DNA of 64,000 bases from Albibacterium profundi (GCF_042159835.1 NZ_JBBVGT010000002.1:868001-932000); one strand, 5' to 3'. Counted from the stretch's first letter, positions 27,925 to 37,257 are shown. The notes: generated by a model from the letters alone, not told the origin. Made by a program: numbers and translations.

Positions 27925-30276
27925 TCACTTATTATTTACGAAATCACTCAATTTTATCTCAACACGAGAATTAGCCTCCATTGGGACAATCATATCTATA
28001 TTTAAATAGGACAATTTGCAGTCTCCTGCATTTTCTGCATTGATAACCAACTTTTTCAATTCCGAATTTTCCCAATAGATATCGAGCGTATAACCACCTC
28101 GAGCACGTAGTCCTTTTACATGACCTGTAGACCAGACAGCAGGAAGTGCTGGTAGGATAGCTATTTCACCGGTGTGAGACTGGAGCAACATTTCGGCCAC
28201 ACCTGCAGTGGCTCCCATATTCCCGTCGAGTTGAAACGGTGGGTGCGCATCCAGGAGATTAGCATAGGATCCCGAACCAGAACCACCAGCTCCCGAAGGC
28301 TTCATTATCATCCTGTACAGTTTATAGGCTCGGTTTCCATCATTTAATCGTGCCCAAAAGTTGACCTTCCACGCAAGAGACCAGCCAGTTGCATCATCTC
28401 CTCGTGCATCTAAGGTTACACGCGCCGCTTTTGCTAAATCTGGGGTTTCCGATGGTGAAATCTGTCGACCGGGATGCAGGGCAAATAAATGAGAAACATG
28501 ACGGTGTCGGCTTGTAGAATCATCTACATCTTCTTTCCATTCTTGCAACTGCCCCCAGCTTCCGATCTCAGGTGGTAGAATTTTCTTTTTGACAGCTTCA
28601 GCTTCCTTTACAAACTTATTATCTTCCAAAATCTTTGCAGCCTTAATACTATTGTTCAAAACGTCCCAAGCTATTTGATGGTCCATCGACGCACCGCCAG
28701 AAATACCGCCATGTTCCGGGGAATACGAAGGGGAGGATACTAAAAATCCATTCTCGCCCTCAATTAAATAGTCCATCCAAAACAATGATGCAGCTTTCAT
28801 CACTGGATAGGCTTGGTCTTTCAGGTAGGCGGTATCCAAGCCAAATTCGTAATGGTCCCACAAGTGTTGTGCTAACCACGCAGCTCCCCCTGGAAAAAAG
28901 CCCCATGGAACATCCCAGCCCGGTGCAGTATATCCATAGGCGTTGTTCATTGTGTTTACCACCCACCCGCGCGTATTAAAGAAGTCCTTTGCGCTTTGCG
29001 TACCAGGTTCAACCAAACTCTCGATATAGGTTAATAATGGTTCGTGACATTCAGCCAGATTTGTAACTTCTGCAGGCCAATAAAGCATTTGTTGATTGAT
29101 GTTCATGTGATAATCAGCTGCCCAAGGAGGACTAACACTGTTATTCCATTTACCCTGCAAGTTCATGGGCATTGTACCGGGCCGCGATGCGGCAATCATA
29201 AGGTATCGGCCGTACTGAAAATAAAGTTCCTCCAGAGCCGAGTCATCTGCTCCTTCGAAATACTTTCGCTGTCTTTCGTCGGTGGGCAACTCACTCACTT
29301 TTCTATTTCCGAGTGAAATCGATACACGATTAAATAGACCTTGATAGTCTCGGATATGCTGTGTGAATATATCATCATAATCCAGTGTTTCTATTTTATT
29401 AAATCGATGATTTACGATTGCTTTATAAGCATTACCGGTATACGTCGGGTAATCCAATTTATAATCAGTTGCAGCCGTATGATAGACAATGACATAGCTA
29501 GCCTCCGTGACTGTTAGCAGACCTTCTCGATAGCTTTCCCTACCATCCGTTATAATTTTAAACGCAGTTTGAAACGCTTGTCCATTATCATTAACATGGG
29601 CATCAAAACGCCAAACTCCATTTGTATATTCTTCTTGGTCCACCACGTGTGGAGTCTGGAAACGGATGGTGTATTGAGTGGGTTTACTAGAAGAAAACTT
29701 ATAGACCATCACACCACTTGGATAATTTCCGAAATATTCTCGCCTATACGTGTCTGAACCTATTTTGTAACTTACAGTACCTACTGCTTTGCTAATGTCA
29801 AGTTCTCTTTTATAGTCCGATAGGTTTTTGGAACCATGATCCAAACTAACGAATAAATCACCCATTGTCTGTTGTGCGCCATAGTCTCCCCAATCAGATT
29901 TGCCATCCGTCGTTTTCGGTCCTACTCCGGTGAAATGCGCCTTTACCAGCTCATTTGCTTTCTCCAACTCGCCGTCCCTGATCAAGCTTCTTACTTCGTC
30001 AAGATATTTCCATGAACCTGGTTTATTTCCGTAATTATAGTCTGGACTAGAATTTGGCCCTCCGCTCCACAAGGAGCCTTCCGTAAACTGCAACTGCGCA
30101 CTTTCTATTCCACCGAAAAACATAACACCCATATATCCATTTCCTATTGGAAGCGCTTCGGTCATCCAATCGGTCGCCGGCTTATCATACCATAAACTCA
30201 GTCTATTTTGTCCTTGAGCAATGTCGATCCAACATAAAAGAAGTAGCAAAACAGCGTACTTAATATAACACTTCAT
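27925..30276 (-). CDS. GH95 alpha-L-fucosidase
   Basis: GH95 enzymes are inverting alpha-L-fucosidases (some alpha-L-galactosidases) acting on alpha-1,2-fucose caps of mucin, milk and plant glycans. The 783-aa product has a signal peptide ending AQGQ (about residue 23). An N-terminal beta-sandwich (LWYDKPATDWMTEALPIGNGYMGVMFFGG, TLWSGG-like SLWSGGPN) is followed by a helical barrel (GWSLAWKVNFWARLNDGNRAY) and the diagnostic DGNMGATAGVAEMLLQ and AILPALP segments. It lies 43 bp after an SDR gene and ends the L-fucose catabolic operon, which strongly supports fucose as product. The final cell location is probably periplasmic. Confidence 0.95.
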   Translation of the reverse strand: MKCYIKYAVLLLLLCWIDIAQGQNRLSLWYDKPATDWMTEALPIGNGYMGVMFFGGIESAQLQFTEGSLWSGGPNSSPDYNYGNKPGSWKYLDEVRSLIRDGELEKANELVKAHFTGVGPKTTDGKSDWGDYGAQQTMGDLFVSLDHGSKNLSDYKRELDISKAVGTVSYKIGSDTYRREYFGNYPSGVMVYKFSSSKPTQYTIRFQTPHVVDQEEYTNGVWRFDAHVNDNGQAFQTAFKIITDGRESYREGLLTVTEASYVIVYHTAATDYKLDYPTYTGNAYKAIVNHRFNKIETLDYDDIFTQHIRDYQGLFNRVSISLGNRKVSELPTDERQRKYFEGADDSALEELYFQYGRYLMIAASRPGTMPMNLQGKWNNSVSPPWAADYHMNINQQMLYWPAEVTNLAECHEPLLTYIESLVEPGTQSAKDFFNTRGWVVNTMNNAYGYTAPGWDVPWGFFPGGAAWLAQHLWDHYEFGLDTAYLKDQAYPVMKAASLFWMDYLIEGENGFLVSSPSYSPEHGGISGGASMDHQIAWDVLNNSIKAAKILEDNKFVKEAEAVKKKILPPEIGSWGQLQEWKEDVDDSTSRHRHVSHLFALHPGRQISPSETPDLAKAARVTLDARGDDATGWSLAWKVNFWARLNDGNRAYKLYRMIMKPSGAGGSGSGSYANLLDAHPPFQLDGNMGATAGVAEMLLQSHTGEIAILPALPAVWSTGHVKGLRARGGYTLDIYWENSELKKLVINAENAGDCKLSYLNIDMIVPMEANSRVEIKLSDFVNNK

Positions 30277-30319
30277 AATAATTGAGACTTATTTTCCTGA
30301 GGTCTATTTTGTGATAAAT

Positions 30320-31129
30320 CTATTTTCCGTTCCCTCCTAATGGTTTTATCGCTCGATCCAGATGAACGTACCCGCCGTCAACATATAGAAGCTGCCCTGT
30401 AGTGTGGCTTGATCGGTTCGACAGAAGAAATGCTGCAGTATCCGCGATTTCATCCGATTGGGTCATCCGGTTTCCAAGAGGAATTTTTTCGGTTATTCTA
30501 CGCAGAGCTTCGTTACTTTCAGAATTACTAACTGTTTCAATCCATTTTTCATACTGCGGAGTCCAACATTCTGAAACAATAATCGCATTAACACGAATAC
30601 CATATTTCGCTAAATCTACAGCCCATTCGCGTGTCAGTGCATTTCGGCCACCATTAGATGCCGCATAACCCGATGTGCTGCCTTGTCCCACATCAGCCGT
30701 TTTTGAACTGATATTGACAATGGCACCTTTCGTTTGCTTTAGCGAAGGCAGGGCATGATGTGCCATAATATAATAATGGATTACGTTTCGGTGCAGACTC
30801 CGTACAAAATCATCATAGGTCCCAGTCTCTAAACTCACGCCATCATTGAGCCCCGCATTATTTACAAGACCATCTATTTGGTTGTAAGCCGAAAGTGTTT
30901 CGTCAATTGCCCGTTTGCAATCTGCTGGATTAGTCAACTCCGCTTTAACGGCAAGTGCTCTTCCTCCGTAGCTTATGATCTCCTCCAGTACACTCTGATT
31001 ATCCAGATCATTCCTTCCCACGATAACCGGAATGGCACCTTCTTGAGCTAAGGTCAAGCAAATGGATCTTCCAATCCCCTTTGCGCCACCAGTAACAATT
31101 ATAACTTTGTTTTTTAATGCTAAGTCCAT
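30320..31129 (-). CDS. SDR oxidoreductase, likely L-fucose dehydrogenase
   Basis: This 269-aa short-chain dehydrogenase/reductase has the NAD(P)-binding motif TGGAKGIGR (13-21) and NNAG (90-93). The catalytic Ser is in NISS (141-142) and Tyr155 is in SGYAASNGG. The position expected for the catalytic Lys (YxxxK) is Asn159. The final YVDGGYVHLDRAI is typical of SDRs. In the non-phosphorylated fucose pathway an SDR oxidises L-fucose to L-fuconolactone, and this is the likely role given the neighbours, though it could be swapped with the other SDR in the operon. It starts 3 bp after the FAH gene. Confidence 0.8.
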   Translation of the reverse strand: MDLALKNKVIIVTGGAKGIGRSICLTLAQEGAIPVIVGRNDLDNQSVLEEIISYGGRALAVKAELTNPADCKRAIDETLSAYNQIDGLVNNAGLNDGVSLETGTYDDFVRSLHRNVIHYYIMAHHALPSLKQTKGAIVNISSKTADVGQGSTSGYAASNGGRNALTREWAVDLAKYGIRVNAIIVSECWTPQYEKWIETVSNSESNEALRRITEKIPLGNRMTQSDEIADTAAFLLSNRSSHTTGQLLYVDGGYVHLDRAIKPLGGNGK

Positions 31130-31132
31130 AAA

Positions 31133-31981
31133 CTAAGGTCTATATGCAATCACGTTTTGTTTTTGAACGCCTAAACTATCCGCCCCTAATTCAAGAACAT
31201 CACCCGGCTTTAAATAGACTGGAGGATTCATTCCTAAGCCGACGCCAGCAGGTGTACCTGTAGAGATAATATCTCCCGGCAAAAGGGTCATAAATTTACT
31301 AACGTACGAAATAATGAAAGGAACGTCGAAAATTAGGTTCTTCGTATTACTCTTCTGTACAATTTCACCATTTAACTTCAACCAAATATCAATATCGTTA
31401 ATATCTTTTATTTCATCTCTTGTAGCCAGTACGGGGCCTAATGGAGCAAAAGTATCGCATCCTTTCCCTTTATCCCAAGTTCCACCACGCTCTAGTTGGT
31501 ATTCCCGCTCAGATACATCGTTATGCAGTAAATAGCCTGCTATATAATCCTCGGCATCCGCTTCTTCGACATAACTTGCTTTCTTGCCTATAACCACGCA
31601 AAACTCAACTTCCCAATCCGTTTTTGTCGAACCTTTGGGTATCATAATATCATCATCCGGCCCTATAACAGCAGTCGTTGATTTCATAAAAATGATAGGT
31701 TCAGAGGGAATCTTAGCGCCCGTTTCTGCCGCATGATCTTTGTAGTTCAGACCAATACAAAGAATTTTCGAGGGTCTTGCGATAGGACTAGCAATACGAA
31801 TATCACTGTTTAACTTTTCGAGTTGATTATTCGCCACGAAATCGGCTAATCTCTTTAAACCTCCGCTCGCAAAAAAAGCTTCATTATAATCCTCTCCAAA
31901 ACCTGAGGTATCGAAGTTTTTACCATCTATTTGAACCCCTGTTCTTTCCTGCCCTAACTTACCATATCTTATTAATTTCAT
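31133..31981 (-). CDS. Fumarylacetoacetate hydrolase family protein (likely 2,4-diketo-3-deoxy-L-fuconate hydrolase)
   Basis: This 282-aa FAH-fold enzyme has metal-binding acidic residues in DWEVEFCVVIG and LLHNDVSERE, and the signatures LCIGLNYKDHAAE, IIFMKSTTAVIGP and STGTPAGVGLG. Family members cleave C-C bonds of 2,4-diketo acids. In L-fucose oxidation the reaction gives pyruvate and L-lactate. The assignment to this step rests on the neighbouring mutarotase, dehydratase and dehydrogenases. It is followed 3 bp later by an SDR gene. Confidence 0.85.
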   Translation of the reverse strand: MKLIRYGKLGQERTGVQIDGKNFDTSGFGEDYNEAFFASGGLKRLADFVANNQLEKLNSDIRIASPIARPSKILCIGLNYKDHAAETGAKIPSEPIIFMKSTTAVIGPDDDIMIPKGSTKTDWEVEFCVVIGKKASYVEEADAEDYIAGYLLHNDVSEREYQLERGGTWDKGKGCDTFAPLGPVLATRDEIKDINDIDIWLKLNGEIVQKSNTKNLIFDVPFIISYVSKFMTLLPGDIISTGTPAGVGLGMNPPVYLKPGDVLELGADSLGVQKQNVIAYRP

Positions 31982-32007
31982 GACTTTCTATTTAAGGTTT
32001 GAATATT

Positions 32008-32772
32008 TTAATTATTAAGAGTTATAAATCCGCCATCAATCGGATAATCGCTTCCTGTAATAAAACTTGCTTCATCGGACGCCAAATACAAGGCTAAAGC
32101 GGCGATCTCTTCCGGTCTTGCCATTCGCTTTATGGGCTGACTGTCAGACAGATCCTTGAACATCTTTTCCTCCTGCCCTGGATAATTTTTAGAAATAAAG
32201 CCATCGACAAACGGTGTATGCACCCGTGCCGGAGAAATGCTATTGCAACGGATATTATAATCAATATAATCCCGGGCGACGGACAATGTCATTGCAGCAA
32301 TCGCTCCTTTGCTCATTGAGTAGGCAAAGCGATCGGCCAGGCCGACATGTGCAGCTATAGACGCCATATTTATGATTGAAGCACCTTCTTGCTTCATCAT
32401 AATAGGTAAACAGGCATATAATAAATTATATGCGCCTTTTACGTTCACTTGATACACTTGATCAAAGTCGCTTACAGACGTGTTATCAGCGCGACCTATA
32501 TTTGAAATTCCTGCATTGTTAATTAATACATCGACCCGTTCAAAGCTTTTAAGCAAAGAAACCACTTGATCTTGATCCGAAACATCGCAGTTATACGCTT
32601 GCGCAGTACCTCCTTTTTTCATGATCATGTCGACAACGGAGGACGCATTATCGGTATTATAATCAAAAATACGGACATCGGCACCACTTTCCGCGAACAA
32701 CAAACTCATTGCTCGCCCAATTCCACTACCCCCTCCGGTGATTATTACTATTTTATCTTTTAATTTAAACAT
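32008..32772 (-). CDS. SDR oxidoreductase, likely 2-keto-3-deoxy-L-fuconate dehydrogenase
   Basis: This is a classical SDR: TGGGSGIGRAM, NNAGISN, and Tyr-Ser-Met-Ser-Lys in the active site, so the YxxxK pair is intact. The start at 32772 (MFKLKDKIVIITGG) gives 254 aa and an 8-bp gap after the dehydratase gene. The longer ORF from 32805 would overlap that gene and adds residues outside the fold. It probably oxidises 2-keto-3-deoxy-L-fuconate to the 2,4-diketo acid used by the FAH-family enzyme that follows. Confidence 0.83.
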   Translation of the reverse strand: MFKLKDKIVIITGGGSGIGRAMSLLFAESGADVRIFDYNTDNASSVVDMIMKKGGTAQAYNCDVSDQDQVVSLLKSFERVDVLINNAGISNIGRADNTSVSDFDQVYQVNVKGAYNLLYACLPIMMKQEGASIINMASIAAHVGLADRFAYSMSKGAIAAMTLSVARDYIDYNIRCNSISPARVHTPFVDGFISKNYPGQEEKMFKDLSDSQPIKRMARPEEIAALALYLASDEASFITGSDYPIDGGFITLNN

Positions 32773-32780
32773 AACGGTTA

Positions 32781-34439
32781 TTATAAAGAAATCCCACGTC
32801 TCCACGGGATAAAGTCATCTTGCCCCAGTTGTACTGCTTTAGGCTGCAATTCGCCAGAAGCCACTGAAATAACGTAATCTAAGATCCGCTCACCCGCTTC
32901 TTTGATGGACTCTTCCCCTTCGATAATCGTACCGCAATTAACATCAATAATATCATTCATCTTCTCAAAGATCGTTGTATTCGATGAGATCTTAATTACT
33001 GGAGCAACAGGATTTCCTGTTGGTGTTCCTAATCCCGTAGTAAAAAGTACGACATTCGCACCGGCGCCCACTTCAGCTGTTGTACTCTCCACATCGTTGC
33101 CGGGAGTACATAGTAAGTTCAAACCCGGTTTAGTGCACACGTTCGGATAGTCTACAACGTCAACGATGGGCGAGGTCCCTCCTTTCTTTGCTGCGCCGGC
33201 CGATTTGATAGCATCGGTAATCAGCCCATCTCGAATATTGCCAGGAGATGGGTTTGCATAAAAACCTGAACCGTCTTCTTCCGCTCTCTTATTATAATTC
33301 TTCATTAAATTCATGAACTTTAATGCTGTCTGTTCGTCCACGCAACGGTCGCTCAGCTCCTGTTCGACACCACAAAGTTCGGGGAACTCGGATAAGATTA
33401 CACTACCGCCTAACGCGACCAATAAGTCCGACGCATAACCTACGGCTGGGTTAGCTGAAATACCGGAAAAACCGTCAGAGCCGCCACACTCTAGCCCAAT
33501 AGTTAATTTTGAGAGTGGTGCATCTTGGCGCTCGTGTTGGTTAGCCTGCATTAGGCCAGTGAACGTGGATTTAATCGCGGCTTGTATCATGCGCTCTTCC
33601 GTTCCATACTTTTGCTGTTCAAGTATATACAAAGGCTTATCAAACGTCGCACACCTCGCATAGATTTCCTTTTTCAAAATCGATGCCTGTGCGTGTTGAC
33701 ACCCCAAGCTCAAAACGGTTGCACCCGCCACATTGGGGTGAGTGATATAGCCAGCCAGCAAGCCACACAATGAGTCTGAATCCAACCTCGTTCCTCCACA
33801 ACCCATACTATGTGTTAGAAACTTAACTCCATCAACATTTCTAAATATCCTCTTTGATCCTCGAACATCTTCGGAGCCGTCGAGATCAACCGAAATAATC
33901 TCCTCTATGGTCTTACCTGCTTGATAAAGCTCAATAAGTTGCCGAGTCTCTGCTTGATAATTTTTAATAGCCTGATAGCCCAATTCTTCCTTCAATGCAT
34001 CTTTCAGCACCTCAATATTTTTATTTTCGCAAAAGACCAATGGTATCACTAACCAATGGTTTGCAGTACCGACTTTCCCATCACTACGTACGTATCCTTT
34101 GAAAGTCCGCTCAGAAAAACGATCTGTATCAGGAATATTCCAATTCAGCTTTCTTTCCTTAAGCGTAAACTCCTCCGTCGCATGTTCGGTATTTAGCGTA
34201 GTCAACAGCTCGCCTCTTCTTAATTCATTCTTATTTCTACCTACTAATACACCGTACATCAGGATCTCACTATCTTGGGGAAGATCATACAGTGAAAATT
34301 TATGTTTAGCTTTTACACGATTCGGAAGCTTAAACTCTATCCCATTAAACGATATGTTATGCCCCTCTTCTAAATCTTGTAGGGCCACCAATACATTATC
34401 TGCAGGATGAATCTGCAAATATTGAGTCAATTTATTCAT
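32781..34439 (-). CDS. UxaA/GarD-family sugar acid dehydratase
   Basis: This 552-aa dehydratase is related to altronate and galactarate dehydratases. An N-terminal SAF domain (about residues 10-85) is joined by a linker to the large catalytic domain with GYVRSDGKVGTANHWLVIP, THSMGCGG, LGCQHAQASIL, LECGGSDGFSGI and TTGLGTPTGNP; Cys/His residues there are likely Fe ligands. In this operon it most plausibly dehydrates L-fuconate to 2-keto-3-deoxy-L-fuconate, in place of the enolase-superfamily enzyme used in Xanthomonas. The start codon overlaps the stop of the mutarotase gene (ATGA), showing tight coupling. Confidence 0.85.
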   Translation of the reverse strand: MNKLTQYLQIHPADNVLVALQDLEEGHNISFNGIEFKLPNRVKAKHKFSLYDLPQDSEILMYGVLVGRNKNELRRGELLTTLNTEHATEEFTLKERKLNWNIPDTDRFSERTFKGYVRSDGKVGTANHWLVIPLVFCENKNIEVLKDALKEELGYQAIKNYQAETRQLIELYQAGKTIEEIISVDLDGSEDVRGSKRIFRNVDGVKFLTHSMGCGGTRLDSDSLCGLLAGYITHPNVAGATVLSLGCQHAQASILKKEIYARCATFDKPLYILEQQKYGTEERMIQAAIKSTFTGLMQANQHERQDAPLSKLTIGLECGGSDGFSGISANPAVGYASDLLVALGGSVILSEFPELCGVEQELSDRCVDEQTALKFMNLMKNYNKRAEEDGSGFYANPSPGNIRDGLITDAIKSAGAAKKGGTSPIVDVVDYPNVCTKPGLNLLCTPGNDVESTTAEVGAGANVVLFTTGLGTPTGNPVAPVIKISSNTTIFEKMNDIIDVNCGTIIEGEESIKEAGERILDYVISVASGELQPKAVQLGQDDFIPWRRGISL

Positions 34440-34783
34440 ATCTCTTCCGAATCTCTTAAATTAAAAATTTCTTCCATAAGCTGCCACTTCTCATCTGGAT
34501 TTCCATCCTGTAAACTTTGCTGATAGCCACCCATTAAGGTCTCCCATTTCTGAACTTGCGGATCTGACTGATCAAGACGCGCCTTTTTTTCGAAGCTAAA
34601 ATCATCTTCTGTATAGATGAGCATAAATAATCGCGTATGAAACCGGTAGATGATCATGTCATGAATGCCTGACCGGCTAAACGAACTTTTTATCTCGGGC
34701 CACACATTCTCATGTAAAGCGATGTACTCGCGAATGAGCGTGGGATCATCTTTTAAATCGAGAGTTAGTGCATATTTTTTCAT
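34436..34783 (-). CDS. L-rhamnose mutarotase family protein (likely L-fucose mutarotase)
   Basis: This 115-aa protein of the dimeric alpha/beta RhaM fold interconverts anomers of 6-deoxy-L-sugars. Typical segments are REYIALHENVWPEI, IHDMIIYRFHTRLFMLI and WETLMGGYQQSL. It is the first gene of the fucose operon and overlaps the dehydratase by 4 bp. Fucose rather than rhamnose is favoured by the GH95 gene in the same operon. The leader to the divergent AraC gene is 157 bp. Confidence 0.88.
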   Translation of the reverse strand: MKKYALTLDLKDDPTLIREYIALHENVWPEIKSSFSRSGIHDMIIYRFHTRLFMLIYTEDDFSFEKKARLDQSDPQVQKWETLMGGYQQSLQDGNPDEKWQLMEEIFNLRDSEEI

Positions 34784-34859
34784 AATTTATATACAAATTA
34801 AAGAATTAAAACCAGAAAAAACTTACATGCAATTAACCGATCACTCAACAATATTAACT

Positions 34860-34867
34860 TACTTTTG
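34860..34867 (+). promoter_or_regulatory. Predicted -7 element of the araC-type gene
   Basis: TACTTTTG is a perfect match to TAnnTTTG, 73 bp before the ATG at 34941. No clear -33 TTTG lies 19-21 bp upstream, so confidence is moderate. Confidence 0.4.
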
Positions 34868-34915
34868 TAATAAACGAGCTTTTAAAGAATAAAAACATTA
34901 ATTTGTTAGTCTACA

Positions 34916-34929
34916 TTAACAATTGTTAA
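34916..34929. promoter_or_regulatory. 14-bp perfect palindrome before the AraC gene
   Basis: TTAACAATTGTTAA lies 11 bp upstream of the AraC start, in the divergent region with the fucose operon. A related half-site, TTTGTTAG, is at 34902-34909. It is a candidate autoregulatory or operator site. Confidence 0.4.
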
Positions 34930-34940
34930 AGTAAAACAGC

Positions 34941-35810
34941 ATGAAACCTCAACTACTACAAGTCCCCACCGGACCGCATTATTCATTTAGCATACGGCGC
35001 GATGATGTTCCTCATGTAAATAATAGATGGCATTATCATAATGAGCTTGAACTCATATATTTCGAGCGAGGCAAAGGTACCCGCTTTATCGGTGATCACA
35101 TTGGCAACTTCGATAAGGGTGACGTTGTTTTGCTAGGATCCAACCTTCCTCATTATTGGCGTTTTGATACTATCTTTTTCGAGAAACCAGATGAACATAA
35201 AGCGGATGTACATGTAATTCATTTTAACAACAACTTTTGGGGTGATACCTTTATCAACTTACCTGAGAATATACAACTAAGAGCTCTCTTTGAACGTGCT
35301 AAACGAGGTCTGGAGGTACGAGGAACGATGAGAAGTAAGATCATCCGACTAATCAACGAAATGGCAAGCGCGAAGGACATGAAAAGAATTATCTTATTAT
35401 TAGAGACTCTTAGCATTTTGGCCGAATCTGAAGAGGTAATCACCATTTCTTCGAAAGGCTTCAACTTGCATATGGAGGAAGACGAACGCGACCGGATCAA
35501 TATGGTATACAACTTCGCAATCAATAATTTCAAGCGAAAGATATCGTTAGAGGAGCCAGCGGCTATCGCAGGATTGAGTAGTAACTCATTTTGTAGATAT
35601 TTTAAATCACGGACCGGGAAAACTTTTTCACGTTTTTTGAACGAAATCAGAGTCGGTCACGCCTGTAGACTGCTTGTTGAAAATAAGCTTAGCGTAAAGC
35701 AAATTTGCTATGAGAGCGGCTTTAATAACTTCGCCAGTTTTCATAAAAACTTCAAAACAATAACACAAAAAAGCCCGCTAACTTTCCAAAAGGATCTTAT
35801 AAGGAAATAG
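34941..35810 (+). CDS. AraC-family transcriptional regulator
   Basis: This 289-aa regulator has an N-terminal cupin-like effector domain (about residues 15-110; HNELELIYFERGKGTRFIGDHIG, GDVVLLGSNLPHYW) and a C-terminal double helix-turn-helix (about 190-285; AIAGLSSNSFCRYFKSRTGKTFSRFLNEIRV, QICYESGFNNFASFHKNF). It is transcribed away from the L-fucose operon and is the obvious candidate regulator of it, with fucose or a catabolite as effector. It is the only transcription factor encoded in the window. Confidence 0.92.
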   Translation: MKPQLLQVPTGPHYSFSIRRDDVPHVNNRWHYHNELELIYFERGKGTRFIGDHIGNFDKGDVVLLGSNLPHYWRFDTIFFEKPDEHKADVHVIHFNNNFWGDTFINLPENIQLRALFERAKRGLEVRGTMRSKIIRLINEMASAKDMKRIILLLETLSILAESEEVITISSKGFNLHMEEDERDRINMVYNFAINNFKRKISLEEPAAIAGLSSNSFCRYFKSRTGKTFSRFLNEIRVGHACRLLVENKLSVKQICYESGFNNFASFHKNFKTITQKSPLTFQKDLIRK

Positions 35811-35826
35811 ATTACTACAAAGGTTC

Positions 35827-37257
35827 TTACCTTATAAAAGGAAAAATATCACTCTCAACATGTGCTTCGTCCATAATTGTTGCCATCTCTTCAACAATAT
35901 GAGGATACTGCAATGCAAGGTTTTTTTGTTCTTCAGGATCTTCTTTCAAATCATAAAGTTCAATTGCCTCGTCTGGGTTATCTTTAACATTTAGTCGAAC
36001 CGCTTTCCAATCGCCCTTACGAACTGCCTGTTTCCCACCTTGTTCATGGAACTCCCAGTAAAGATAGGAATGCTCCTGCTGCTCACCTTTGTCGATCAAG
36101 GCAGGCAAAATAGAAAGCCCGTCTATTTTATGCTTAACATCTACATCAGCTATTTCCGCGAATGTAGGCAGCAAATCCCAAAAAGCACTGACATGGGTAT
36201 TAGTCGCTCCAGACGCAATCTTCCCTGGCCATCTGGCAATAAATGGTACGCGAACCCCTCCTTCGTAAACGTCACGTTTGTAGCCTCGGTATATACCATT
36301 ACTATCGAAAAAATCTGGGTCGGCACCGCCTTCTTTGGCCGGCCCATTATCACTTGTGAATATAACTAAAGTATTTTCATCAATTCCTAATTCTACCAAC
36401 TTTGCCATGACCTGTCCCACATAAACATCTATTCGATTTACCATCGCAGCATAAGCAGCTTTTGGATAAGGTTGCGAAGCATAGCCCGTGCGAGCCTCGC
36501 CGGGCACATAGTCATTCCCATGGTAAGGGACTTCCTCAAACTTCCCCTTGTATTTTTGAAATAAACTATCTTCCGGAACGACTAACTCCGCATGCGGCAA
36601 CGTATAAGGTAAAAATAAGAAGAAGGGTTTATCAGCGTTGGACTCGATAAAACCGAGAGCCTCCTTTTGAATCAAATCTGGCGCATAACCATCTGCATTC
36701 TGCGGATTGTTGTTTGGAAGTTCTATTCGCGTGTCATTACTCCATAAATGTGGAGGATAATAGCGATGTGATTGTCTTTGACAATTATAACCATAAAATT
36801 GGTCAAACCCCTGATTTAAAGGGTCACCCTCTGTACCAACAAATCCTAAGCCCCATTTACCAAAAGCACCAGTCTTGTAACCGCTCGACTTTAACACTTC
36901 TGCGATTGTCGTCAAGGAGTCTAAGATCGGTTCTTGCCCTTCGGGCTGTATCTCTTTATTTCCCCGAATATGAGTGTGACCTGTATGCATACCAGTCATT
37001 AAGGCAGAGCGAGATGGTGCGCAAACCGGGCTACCAGCATAAAATTGAGAAAGCACCATTCCGTCATGAGCCATCTGGTGCAGGTTGGGTGTTTCAATAT
37101 ATTTTTGTCCATTAATACTAATATCTCCAAACCCAAGATCATCAACAAGAATAAGTATGATGTTTGGGCTTGTCTGCTCCGCTGGAACTTTCTCGGAGCA
37201 TGCCGTGGCCAATAAAGTAAACGTGAGTAGCACTAGCAATTTAATGAATGATGGCAT
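35827..37257 (-). CDS. Sulfatase (arylsulfatase family, S1), lipoprotein
   Basis: This S1-family sulfatase has the formylglycine motif CAPSR, with the modified Cys79 counted from Met 37257, within GSPVCAPSRSALMTG. Metal ligands are in VDDLGFGD and FTSDNGPAKEGG, and HTHIRGN and GKWGLGF are also present. The start at 37257 (MPSFIKLLVL) gives a lipoprotein signal ending LLATAC; the longer start at 37287 adds a charged stretch before it. At 476 aa it is complete. It stands alone between the AraC gene and a susD relic. The desulfated position cannot be told from sequence; a dedicated sulfatase-maturing enzyme is not in the window. Confidence 0.93.
   Translation of the reverse strand: MPSFIKLLVLLTFTLLATACSEKVPAEQTSPNIILILVDDLGFGDISINGQKYIETPNLHQMAHDGMVLSQFYAGSPVCAPSRSALMTGMHTGHTHIRGNKEIQPEGQEPILDSLTTIAEVLKSSGYKTGAFGKWGLGFVGTEGDPLNQGFDQFYGYNCQRQSHRYYPPHLWSNDTRIELPNNNPQNADGYAPDLIQKEALGFIESNADKPFFLFLPYTLPHAELVVPEDSLFQKYKGKFEEVPYHGNDYVPGEARTGYASQPYPKAAYAAMVNRIDVYVGQVMAKLVELGIDENTLVIFTSDNGPAKEGGADPDFFDSNGIYRGYKRDVYEGGVRVPFIARWPGKIASGATNTHVSAFWDLLPTFAEIADVDVKHKIDGLSILPALIDKGEQQEHSYLYWEFHEQGGKQAVRKGDWKAVRLNVKDNPDEAIELYDLKEDPEEQKNLALQYPHIVEEMATIMDEAHVESDIFPFIR

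Noticed and set aside
36714..37115. 133-aa plus-strand ORF opposite the sulfatase
   Set aside because: It covers the formylglycine region of the sulfatase on the other strand and has no homologous motif.
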